Assembly (NCBI GenBank): GCA_944990035.1
Contig: CALYLX010000121.1
Location: forward strand, 62,001-126,000
DNA length: 64,000 bases
Reading direction: 5' to 3'
Source: Clitopilus passeckerianus
Lineage: Eukaryota; Basidiomycota; Agaricomycetes; Agaricales; Entolomataceae
The translations under genes and the position numbers were made by a program. Below are positions 54,914-64,000 of the stretch, piece after piece. The notes under the pieces were generated by a model that saw only the letters and a program-made list of their open reading frames with translations, had not been told where the DNA came from and did no database searches. How positions within the stretch are numbered: position 1 is the first letter of the stretch; every line of letters begins with the position of its first letter.

Positions 54914-56726
54914 TCAGGCCTTCTTCGACGAGGATCCGCCGGTGAGGTCATATGCATCTTCAAATTCATCTTGTGTGAGACGCCCTTTATAAACCGTAAT
55001 CGCACTAGGTGTAAGTCAATGAGCCAGCGGAAAAAACCAGAGGACATGAACGACTCACTCCTTCGCGGGTGTTGTTTGAGGATCCCAAGGTGTTTCAATG
55101 GCTTCGAACCTTGAAAACTTGTACCATTCATGGGAATAGACTGTCAGCGATGGTGAGGAGGGCATTTGACTCTTGGACGTTTTGCTGATGTGGTCTACTA
55201 CGTCATTTTGGGCCACGTCTTCGGGTACAATGCGAAGGTGCGGGGGTGTCAACGTATATGCCAGGTGGCTCATGCGCTCAGAAGAGTTTGTGGGGAAGCT
55301 AGCTTCACTTTCGCTGGTTAAAAGGGCCTCATATTCTTCTTGTAGTACCCGGGGAGGCGAGGGATCCGGAAAGAGGGGGTTGGGAGAAGAGCAAATAGTC
55401 CAAAGACAGACGGCTATTATCTGCTGCTGATCGACGTTGTTGGGTTCACCGCGCGCTGATAAATCAGCAAAGTTGATAGATATATGCCGCAGACATGGGA
55501 AGTATCGAAATTTGGAGACTTGTTCCTAGATGAATGTCAGTCCGGTAGGCCCTGGCTGACGGCGTGTCAACGCACTGCAGATGGCAGAACATCCCATGGA
55601 TTATATGAGTTGATGGCAAGCGTTGTCAACTTCGGCCATGACACGATCATTTCTATAGGCGCAAGTAAGTCATAATCATGTTTCCAAATGATTCAAAGGA
55701 CTCACTGTCGAGGTCCACGCCCCACCAAATGGGGAAGCCAGCCAGCTCTTTTAAATTCGGACAACCGTTCAGTAAATCCGAGAGCATGCCTCTTCCTTGA
55801 TCAAACTCGGTCTCTCGCTCAGGATGCAATATAGCCACAGCTGTCTCCAAGTATGAACAACATTTTACGACAGCGCTCGCGAATGACGGAAGAACCAGTT
55901 GTCGAATGGAAGGAAACATTGGCCTCCCACGTGCGAAGGCCTCCCAATAGTGCATTTGGTCCGGACGTTTTGTGGCATCCAACATTGTCAGGAGTTGCAC
56001 TGTATGGAGATTTGGGAAGAGCTCAAAGCATCTTCGAAGGCCGTTTGCAATGACCTCAGAAGACTCCGAAGTCACAATCGCGGAAATAGTTCTGATCATC
56101 TTATTAATTAACGAACAATCTGAATCTAGCAGGGGAACCTACAGAACACGGGCAGCCAGGACTGGGTTTCTTGTCGTGATCTCTATCTGGCGAATCAGGT
56201 CTCTTGCTAGAGCCTTCTCCCAGGATCCTTGATCTTGCATAATGGCGTGCGTAACGCTTAAGGCCTCAATATTCTCCCAAGCAAGCTCCAGAGTGAACCT
56301 CCACAGAGACTGGCAAGTCTGTGCCAGCGACCGTAAAGTTCGGGTCCTTTGCCCTCGTACCGAAGACTGTGGCAAGGGTGCCTCAAGGAAGGGGTGCTCT
56401 GTCGAGCGAGGTGCTATGGGAAACGGTACACAAGGTGGTAGGCATGCTACAATTTCGTGGAGAAGCTCTGCTGGGAGGCTGGGTAGTCCGGTCTGGTTCG
56501 CTGGTTGGGTACAAAAGTTGGAAATGGTCACGGTTGGTTCATCGGGAAAGCCGGCTGTTTTGTTCCGGTTCACCGCCGGGCCGGGAGCACAACCCTGCCT
56601 CAACTCCTCCATTGCATCAATGTGCACTGGCATTGGCTGGGCTGGTTTGAGCGGGATCCTGGGGGAAGAGGACGATGAAGGTTGGAAGAAGAGTTCCCAC
56701 AGCGCACCACAAGCGATGAACCTCAT
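54914..56726 (-). CDS. F-box protein, paralogue F of the local family
   Basis: Starts at ATG 56726 (MRFIACGALWELFF) or, more in line with relatives, at ATG 56633 (MPVHIDAMEELRQG). F-box: LPSLPAELLHEIVACLPPCV, then LAQTCQSLWRFTLELAWENI. An intron after LAARV is followed by TISAIVTSESSEVIANGLRR, CFELFPNLHTVQLLTML, FPSIRQLVLPSFASAVVKCC and the family motif GFPIWWGVD. Later exons contain LRHISINFADLSARGEPNNV, QQQIIAVCLWTICSSPNPLF and SLTVYSHEWYKFSRFEAIET. A last exon (acceptor CACCTAG) reads AITVYKGRLTQDEFEDAYDL, ending GSSSKKA at TGA 54914-54916. No disabling lesion found. Confidence 0.78.
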
Positions 56727-57200
56727 GTTTACACTGTGGTTACGTATTCCTCTGGTTCTCCGGCGACCGGGCTATGTATCAAACCTTAAGCTTTCTGCCT
56801 ACCGACTCTAGCGCCTTGCGTCATTCTCCGGCGACCTCATCCCTGGTCGCAGAGTGCAGCAGTTTTTGAAGATAGAATACATGTTGCCGGTTGGTGGGCC
56901 CCTCATCAGGAATATAGTCAAAACGGATGAAGAAATCGTTTCTATTCAGGATGGTCTCGTGAGTCTAACTAATCAGATTCATAACTCGAATTAAACTCTC
57001 CATCATTGTCGGAGAGCCACAGATCACCAAGATATTTCATGCCGATGACAGGGCGCGCCGTTTACTGTACCTCCTGGAAGATATCATGCGTCCTTTCCCC
57101 CTTCTGATAGAATACAGCTCTATATTGAGAAGAAGAATGTCAGTGCCTCGGCCACAAGACCTTTGGATCGATGCTTACGTGGGTGAATCTTTGGTATGGT

Positions 57201-58609
57201 TTATTCCTTGGGGCCAATAACCACATCGATGAACATAGGAGTCTCGGAGATGTTCAAGGTGAGGAACTTGATGCCCTTCATTCTGGTCGAGAGTGTCCGT
57301 TCAACAGCGGTAATGGCGCGAAAATTAGCGAGGCAGGGGTAATCTCCTCCTCTTCCTTCGCCCATTGTGGGACGAGAGGCCAATATCGGGTTGGAGTCAT
57401 CTCCTCAGAGACCGGCTGCATGGCCAAGACATCCAGGCATCCGTCAACCAGGTCTTCAACATCCATATACCAATGTCCTTCCTCAGTCATGATACCGTCC
57501 ACCGGAACATCAAGCACAATACGCTCTAGATTTTTGAACTGTGAAAAGCAAGCGACAGCATCCTATAGAGAGGGTGAACGGGTTAGGGTGGCTTACCAGA
57601 CATGCTGGGGGTTAACATACCAAATCCAACACTGCTTCGCCTGGGCGAATCTGTATGGGCACAACACGAAGTTTCGGACAGCCTTCAATGATATCTGAGC
57701 ATCGCATGTGAGCGAAAGCATGGTATAGTGAGATATATGACCAACCAACAAGATCCCTCGCCCAATCAATCGGCAAACCAACCAGCTCCTCGACGTCCGG
57801 ACAAGAAAGTATAACATCTTGCAGCATAGCCCTGCCAGTGGTGAGATCGCGTGGTCTCGCTGGATCTAGTACTGCGTGCGCGGCCTGTAGGTTTGGACAG
57901 CACTTCAGGAGCGCCTGAGCAAAGGGGGGAAGAACAACCCGACGAACGGATGGAAATTATTTGTCCTCAAGGGCGTCGGAAACGTCGATGGCACTCCCCT
58001 CGTTCCCCAAAAGCTGAATAGTGTGGAGGTTTGGGAAGAGGGCGAGGCAGCGAGCAAGCTCGTAAGTAGCATCAACAGTCGTAGAATCGCAAAGCATAAC
58101 TGCAATCGACCTAAAAGCACAATGAGTGGCCGTACTGTCATTTGTGAAAAGGGTCGAACGAACTTTACACAGTTGGTCAAGTCTGGATTCACTCTAGTAA
58201 CGAATTCCAGCTGCTTGACGAGCGTCCGTGCTAGATCCTCCTTCCATTTGCCTGGAGTAGATTGACGAAATCTACTTGAAATGACCTCGATGCTTTCCCA
58301 AGCCAGTGGCAAGGCGAAACGGCGCAAGGAACGGCAGGATTGAGACAATGCGCGTAGAATTTTAGCCCTCGCGAGTTTGGGCTTGTCGGGAGAAATGGGC
58401 TTTTTCAGATGGGGGGTAGGATGGGAGCGCCATGCAAGGGGAAACGGGAGAGACGGTAGGTGGGAGACAACCTCGTAAAGCAACTCAGTGGGAAGGCCAG
58501 GGAATCCTGTATCGTTTGCATGTGCGAAAGGGATAGTGGGGTGTCCTGGAAGAGATGGTAAAAGAGGCGGATGACTAAGTTCCGCGCATAAACCTTCCGA
58601 GGTCGACAT
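57201..58609 (-). pseudogene. F-box paralogue G, probably a pseudogene
   Basis: ATG 58609: MSTSEGLCAELSHPPLLP. F-box: FPGLPTELLYEVVSHLPSLP, then LSQSCRSLRRFALPLAWESI. Exon 1 ends at the split Lys codon after TNCV. The second exon reads SIAVMLCDSTTVDATYELAR, CLALFPNLHTIQLLG and then SDALEDK, a TAA stop (57957-57959), and FPSVRRVVLPPFAQALLKCC in the same frame. That is a nonsense codon inside the most conserved block of the family. Beyond it the motif GLPIDWARD is kept. A second problem lies near 57340-57380: the frame of NLERIVLDVPVDGIMTEEGH ends, while the expected continuation MKGIKFLTLNISETPMFIDV is in another frame with no usable intron. The 3' end is uncertain and may reach 56969. Confidence 0.7.
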
Positions 58610-58873
58610 TTTCAGCGCAGGCTATACAGATTGTGTTTTTGTTGCGAATGTCACTGACGATAGGGAACTAGAGAAAAACAGAAAAGATAAATAGAGGAGA
58701 GCCCAGGGGTAGATGACTGTTCGACTAATTAGCTTCTAATAACCCTTGTAATGCACCATGGAGGATTGTTGGGGTCGGTGACCGACTCGATGCTGGGTCG
58801 ACGCTGGATCGGTAGTCTATCCAAGGTTTGTCATGTGCACATGCCGGATATTGGGTGACCCGCCATCCCGCCA

Positions 58874-60583
58874 TCATGAGGATAAAATATCAGACTCGTC
58901 GGACGACGACAGTCCGGATCCAGACTCCGAATCATCCGAATCATAGAATCGTTCTCGACGTTGATACAAAAACCCTTGAGGCTTTGCCAGCTGGTGGTCG
59001 AGCTTAGGATCTGGCTGGTTCTTGGGGTCAAGAGGAATTTCCATTATATCATAGAGTTCCTCAAAAGCGTCGTCACTTCGGTAGCCCAATTCCATGCGAG
59101 AGAGCCTGAGTCAAGGAAAAAAATTGCATGTCAGCTTTGAAATCGTCTAAACCTGATTGGTCCTCACCGAGGCCATCTGCCACCGCCAGCTGGGGGGGTA
59201 ATAGTAAAGACCGCGACTGGACGTTTGATTCCAAGTACGTCGACAGTCAGCGTACGAAACTCCTGATGTTCGTTATGCAAGGGAGTCTCAGAACCAGACG
59301 TATTGCTTTCACAAGGGATAACTTTGTCCAGAAACCAAACTGGCATGAAAGCGGTAGGGAACGGGGATGTGAATGGATTCGGAGGATCTGGAACGACTCT
59401 GATATCATCAAGAGCAACGGCCGGGACGCGACCAAGAAGGAGCACACATAACATAATTAAATCTTGGTGCAGTGATAGGACGTGATAAGGGCCAGCGGCA
59501 TGAGCCACCAGAGTGATACGCTGTAGATGATCCAGAGAGATCTTGGGGAAGATTTGCTAACAGACGACAATTTCAGTAAAAAGCACATGGATGCAGCTTA
59601 GAGTTGGCACTTACAAGCTCAAGAGGCGAAAGAGACATGTAGGCGAGGGTATCGTCAATGCGGAGAGTCGTCATACGAGGGCAATTTGTCGAGATATCTG
59701 GGTGAACATATATAAGCTTTCTCCATGGAGGGCAAGACAGAACTCGCCTTTCGCATCCGTTAGCCAGTGCATAGGAAACCCTTGGATGGATTTGATAAGT
59801 GGGCAGTTCTTGTAGATCTTTTCGAGCATATCCCTTCCAATAATCCGGTCAAGGCTAGGCACCAGTGTGGCGACAACAACCTCGAGATGTGGCGAATGCT
59901 CAATGACGGCTTGTGCGTAACCTGGAATTACTAGTCTCTTCAGGGATAGGAGCGGTCGCTCGTACCCGGAGAACACTTCACTGACATCTTCCCGAGGCCC
60001 CGTGCCACCAGATAGCGAAAGCAGCTGTACCGTATGCAAATTCGGAAACAAAGCAAAAGAACTAAGAAGTTCTTCTAAGAGCTGGATGGATGGCTTGAGA
60101 AGAATGACTGTAATCCTCCTGGAGGTAGCACTATGAGTAGGGGCGCAGGCGAAGAAAATGATGTCCTCACTTTAAATTCGTTCGGAGAGCGCCATCTTCC
60201 GTCACAAGCCGTAGCTGGCGACGCACATCCCTTGCAAGTTGTTCTGGCCACTCCAAATGCCGCCTGTTTTCCTTGGCCACCGTTTTCCTGAGTCTCCTGG
60301 CGGCGCCAATAGCCTCAACTTTGACCGAAACTACTTCGATTGCTTCCCAAGCTGGACGGTGCGCGAAATTTCGTAGAGAGCGACAGGTTTGGGATAGAGA
60401 TCTCAGAATAGGTACCCTCTGTATCCTAGGTTCATTGGCAGGGAGTGGTGCATGCAGAAAGGGATAGCTAGAGGGAAATGGTCGAGGTGTAAGCGGGAAA
60501 GGTAGGGGCGGGAAGTAACCGATGATTTCACTTAAGAGCTCAGGTGGAAGCTGGGGCAACCCTGATGCGTTCACATGTGCCAT
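58874..60583 (-). CDS. F-box protein, paralogue H of the local family
   Basis: The first in-frame ATG is at 60583 (MAHVNASGLPQLPPELLS), so the F-box begins almost at once and the basic RRSARL-type start is missing. A splice-acceptor-like TTTCATTGCAG at about 60626 hints at an upstream exon. F-box: LPPELLSEIIGYFPPLPFP, then LSQTCRSLRNFAHRPAWEAI. After the split Lys codon comes RITVILLKPSIQLLEELLSS, then LFPNLHTVQLLSLSGG, LKRLVIPGYAQAVIEHSPHL and the family motif GFPMHWLTD. The intron after it appears to start with GC (GCGAGT) and joins to DISTNCPRMTTLRIDD. The last exon is MELGYRSDDAFEELYDIME, ending SSDESDILSS at 58874. The spliced frame is open. Confidence 0.75.
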
Positions 60584-60868
60584 GTCTAGGACAAGCTTTA
60601 CAGGATTCCTGATTGTTGGCTGCAATGAAAATGGTCGTGGTAGATGATGCCAGAGAAGTACTTTGGCGCTTGAGTCATGGCTTATTCAGGTCAAGCTGTG
60701 TTCGGCCCGTTTAACTCCCTTGACATACTGAAATTGGAAGTATAGTAGAACGGAAGTAATATAGAAAGCTTGTTTGCTTTATATAAGAGGACAACAATAA
60801 TACAGTACTCTATAAACATTTGTTTAACAATTTAAGGTGAGAGTCTGTTCCGAGAGATGGCGTGCCCG

Positions 60869-62638
60869 TTAAAAATCCTCCGCCGCTTCGGATTCTGCAC
60901 AAAACTTGAGAAGTCGATTGATGTGCTCGTTGGTACTGCATGAGTTAGCTGCCTCGTCCGATGGCCGCGTGTACCTCTCCCGGTAGACCTTCAGCCGACC
61001 CAACGGAGCAATGTCTGTGAATGGAATAGGTTCATTGGGCAAACCAGGGAACTGGAAGCAAAATCGATGGTAGACGTGACTGTTTCAGAGCCTCAGCCAA
61101 GTAGGAATGTAGAATTGTAGCTTCACTTGCCTTCCAACACTGTATTCGTTGGCTGCGAAGGAGATGTTCGAATGTGTCTTGACGAAGTATTCGACGCAGG
61201 CCGGTCCGGCGCCGTCAAGTTTAAGCAAGACAGATTTGCAGGCTTTTCGCTCTCGTACGGGCAACGTCTCCACGGGAGCTGGCGAAAGTGAGAGTGGCCC
61301 AGTGTTGGTGTAGCAACGGTGGCCCCATTCCGTCGCCTCGTCAGTACCCCACAAAGCAATAAGTTCAAGGAGCACCTGTGAGATCCACACTGTATTCGCA
61401 TACTCTCTCGGTAAGCAAGGCTTTTCTTCAGCTAGGGAGGCAGTGGGTACACTAAGGGTAATCCGTTCGAGGTCGGGAAACCAACTGAAGGCTCGGAATA
61501 GACGCTATGAGCTCGTGAGGATTTTTGTGACAAAGAATAGCAAAAATCATACGAGGTCGGGCAGTTTATCTGAGGAGTGGAAGCTGTTCAGATGCAGGAT
61601 CCTCAATTTGGGACAGTAGGCTATAAACTCTAGGGACAAGTCAAGGTATGGTTGAATGCATGGTTACGTCTACGCACCTTGAACCGAGGCTGGATCGCCC
61701 CAGTCGAATGGAAAGCCTTCGATGTCTTGAATCTGCCTACAATATTGATAGACTCTCCGGAGTAATTCTCGTCCCATTTCCCGCATTTGTTCGCGAATAC
61801 TGGGCTCGAATGTGGGAAGGCATGCTCGGACGACTTCAAGGTCCGGGCAGCACTTGAGGAGGGTACCTGCATAGATCGGAATGGTAACGCGACGAACAGA
61901 AGGGAACGTCCTGTCGTTGAAAGCAACACCAAAGTCATTGTTTGTGTCGAGGAACATTGACACTCCTAAAAATTGGATATTATATAGGTTTGGAAATATT
62001 GAAAGGCAGCGTCCAAGTTCTTTCATCACTTCGGGAGAAGAGAAACTTGTAAGAAAGGCCGTCACAGTCCTGGTGAGGTCTTCGTGAGCAGGTAGAGAAA
62101 TTGTGTTGAAGGAGAATGCATACGTAACATGTCGAGCCAAGGCGGGGTTTCGGATAGTGACGACTTCCAACTGCCGTACCAGCTCGGTCGCAAGGTCTTT
62201 TTCCCATCTCTTGCGATCTCTCCAGCGGGTGTTGCTCTCGACAGAGACGACCTCGATGGCTTCCCAAGCCAGAGGTAAAGCAAAGCGTCTCAGAGTGCTA
62301 CAGGTCTCTGACAGCGCTCGCAAAGCAGGAATGCCCTGCACGCGTGGTTCGGACTTTGGAAACGGTGCGCAGAAGTCCCGAATACCTAAGTTGACCTGGA
62401 GGGGCCGTAGGTGTCTAGCTATCTCGTGGAGTAGCTCGATGGGGAGGGCAGAAAGTCCAGAGCTGTTCTCTGGCTGCTCGGTCGGGACTAAGGACGCATT
62501 ATGCGTTCGTTTGCGTTTCTTCAGGGGATGGTGGGCTTCAGGATACGCCGGGTTCACTGACGTTGCTGGGGGTCGATTCTCCTTATTCGCAGCTGCTCGT
62601 AGACGTGATGAGCGGCGAAGGTTGTAAGCGGCTGGCAT
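60869..62638 (-). CDS. F-box protein, paralogue I of the local family
   Basis: ATG 62638: MPAAYNLRRSSRLRAAANKE, with the basic RRSSRLR start. F-box: LSALPIELLHEIARHLRPLQ, then LSETCSTLRRFALPLAWEAI. Exon 1 happens to remain open through the first intron position. The central part has KELGRCLSIFPNLYNIQFLG, FPSVRRVTIPIYAGTLLKCC and the family motif GFPFDWGDP. Further exons give YCPKLRILHLNS, FSWFPDLERITLSVPTASLA and KSVLLKLDGAGPACVEYFV. A last intron (CAA then GTGAAG..CTTCCAG) leads to FPGLPNEPIPFTDIAPLGRL and a stop at TAA 60869-60871. The open frame continues in-phase upstream to 62920, but that part contains a poly-A run and is not needed. Confidence 0.8.
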
Positions 62639-62673
62639 GGTTTTGAGGAGGCTTTTCAAACCAAACCGCGAGC

Positions 62674-62680
62674 TTTTATA
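62674..62680 (-). promoter_or_regulatory. TATA box of paralogue I
   Basis: TATAAAA on the minus strand, 36 bp upstream of the ATG at 62638. It supports that ATG as the start and argues against coding sequence further upstream. Confidence 0.45.
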
Positions 62681-63024
62681 TGTCAAAACGCGTCGACTCC
62701 ATGTCAGGACTGAATCAGGTGATCGTGATGCAAAGGTGGTGCTGTGGCGACCTTTAGTGCAGAAGTCACCCTGAATTGTGGCCAAATTGTGACGCTTCGC
62801 TCGAGTTCGCGTAACATGACGAGGTATCCAAGGGCTTATTCGGGGGAGGATAAACTCAATCGAGTGGAGCCCGATGCGAGGTTCACGAAGACTTGAGTGA
62901 AAAAAAAAAAAAGATGTCATTGACTAGGGTATGCATGGAAATAATGAATGTTATTACAGAGGGATGTCGCAAATCTCCATAGCCAATCCTTCTCTGATGG
63001 AACGAGGATGCAGTAGCCACCATA
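62681..63024. other. Intergenic region
   Basis: About 340 bp between paralogue I and the DUF6593-like gene, including a 13-nt A-run near 62900. No exon recognised. Confidence 0.4.
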
Positions 63025-63794
63025 TCAACAAGAAAAAACACCAGCATTAATGACGCCGGTGGTCGCTGCCCCGCTCACGGGAGTGGAATTCACAATAGCT
63101 GTGTCGCGGGTCAAATCCTGCCAACCGAGATAAGCTTCATATTTCCTTCTCTAGATAGACAAGAACTTACACCTCGTTTAGTCTCCGAATGCAGAAGAGC
63201 TAAAAGTAGAAACATCTGGTCTCCAGAAGGAATCTCATTAGAGATCTCAATCGTTGCATCTTCCGATGGCTTCAAGAGGTGGTGTTTCCGAAGGGTGAAT
63301 GTCATAACAGGCTGATCAGAAATGGTTTCTGACGATACCTAACACAAGACATAGGCTGTCAGAACTATCCAGCGAGAAGTTAACAATAGTCGCACCATCC
63401 ACTGATGCTTCCCATGGGAGAAGTCAACAACATATCTTCTACCTTCCCAGTTCCATTCGCGTGAGCTGATTATTCGCATACTACATGGCAAGAAACATTA
63501 GCTAACGGCACCTGAACTATCGGAAAATGGGGCATACCGGTTTAGCTTTCCAGAAAGCTCCCTTAGCTCTGACCAGTCACAAGAGTTCGAGCCCACGACA
63601 AATCTGTGATTATTCCAGTCAATCATTCCACTTGGAATCTTATTTTCACCACCAGTAGGATGAACTGTCGTCGTCTGGCGGGTTCCAAGCACGGACGATT
63701 CTGTTTCGATAACGAGGCTTGTACCATAGGGTTCCGTTGGGTGCAGGACCCCTCGAAGATGATTGCGGCTGCTGAGTGTATATCGCGTGGTCAT
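63025..63794 (-). CDS. DUF6593-like protein
   Basis: Four exons (63794-63538, 63480-63396, 63338-63171, 63117-63025) give exactly 200 residues. The order of elements suggests DUF6593, a small Agaricomycete family of unknown role: YTLSSRNHLRGVLHPTEPYG, an SSVLGTRQTTTVHP stretch, SGMIDWNNHRFVV (the usual I-x-W core), REWNWEGRRYVVDFSHGKHQ, WMVSSETISDQPVMTFTLRK and ATIEISNEIPSGDQMFLLLA, then LLHSETKR. It ends TTGVINAGVFSC. All introns have consensus ends and keep frame. The start (MTTRYTLSSRNHL) could be preceded by another exon, since a separate exon-like sequence lies only 18 bp upstream. Confidence 0.75.
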
Positions 63795-63812
63795 GGCGCA
63801 GACTGAAGGCTT

Positions 63813-64000
63813 CTATCGTGCGCGACGACACTGCTACAGCGTTGGTTAGCACTGCCTGCCATTGTACTCCAATGTAAGTGGGAGCGTGACGTACCTCATA
63901 CCCAAACAGTACACAATCATACGGGCCATAATCTTGACATCTCCGGGCGAAGAGAATTCTGTGGACCACCATCCAAGCAGGATGTTCGGCAGCTGAAGTG
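63813..64000 (-). CDS. 3' end of a gene entering from the right edge (partial)
   Basis: Minus-strand sequence from the window edge reads AAEHPAWMVVHRILFARRCQ and DYGPYDCVLFGYE, then a good donor (GTACGT) at 63894. An acceptor (GCTGTAG) allows a 21-nt last exon, QCRRAR plus stop at 63813-63815. I do not recognise the family. It could instead be an upstream part of the DUF6593-like gene; the two are only 18 bp apart. Confidence 0.35.

Noticed and set aside
57905..58609. Unbroken 234-codon reading of paralogue G
   Set aside because: It reads through the conserved intron after exon 1 in the wrong frame. When that intron is removed the conserved family blocks appear, together with the real internal stop.
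62639..62920. Extension of paralogue I to an in-frame start at 62920
   Set aside because: The extra part includes the translation of a long A-run and a TATA box (62674-62680), and the basic RRSSRLR start typical of the family begins just after the ATG at 62638.
1..64000. tRNA, rRNA and CRISPR features
   Set aside because: I looked for the tRNA B-box pattern (GGTTCGAxTCC) and for regularly spaced direct repeats. Only partial or coding-region matches were seen, none with a plausible cloverleaf or array; a scanner would be needed to exclude divergent tRNAs.

Overview
This is genomic DNA from a mushroom-forming basidiomycete (Agaricomycetes). Genes are rich in very short introns (about 50-65 nt, GT..AG, occasionally GC..AG) and lie on both strands with short spacers. 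Several proteins belong to families typical of this class: DUF6535 membrane proteins, NACHT and ankyrin proteins, DUF6593, and large F-box families. I see no rRNA, tRNA, CRISPR array or operon. The species cannot be named from the sequence alone.

Layout. 0-11.5 kb: an F-box gene (paralogue A) with a decayed duplicate of its last exon, an ADAL-type N6-methyl-AMP/adenosine deaminase, a DUF6535 membrane protein, a Ser/Pro-rich unknown and a short-chain dehydrogenase. 11.5-20 kb: a gene-poor stretch, then an FKBP12 prolyl isomerase assembled here from six small exons, a GT25-type glycosyltransferase, a non-autonomous DNA transposon (15755-17060) inserted 46 bp upstream of that glycosyltransferase, and a cytochrome P450. 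21-31 kb: a single-exon F-box protein, the Rab-GEF subunit RGP1, an F-box protein with a long propeller-like C-terminal region, and F-box paralogue B. 32-39 kb: a Tle1-like (DUF2235) alpha/beta hydrolase, the anaphase-promoting-complex RING subunit APC11 with three ACGCGT motifs upstream, and a PSP1-domain protein. 40-47 kb: a 15-repeat ankyrin protein, a NACHT NTPase and a secreted Val/Asp/Lys-patterned protein. 47.5-62.7 kb: a cluster of seven F-box paralogues (C to I) interrupted by a caleosin. 63-64 kb: a DUF6593-like gene and the edge of another gene.

The dominant theme is one expanding F-box family. Nine members (A, B, C-I) share a typical layout: often a basic N-terminus, an F-box of the form LPxELLxEI, a block ending in LAWExIEV, an intron just after a pattern like LAxYVK, Leu-rich segments, and a motif of the form [GM][FLM]P-x-x-W-x-x-D followed by another intron. 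F-box proteins usually recruit substrates to SCF (Skp1-cullin-F-box) ubiquitin ligases. Copies G (internal stop and frame change) and D (early end) look decayed, so the cluster is turning over by birth and death. The nearby NACHT and ankyrin genes and the Tle1-like hydrolase are the sort of accessory genes discussed in fungal self/non-self recognition; any functional link to the F-box cluster is inference.
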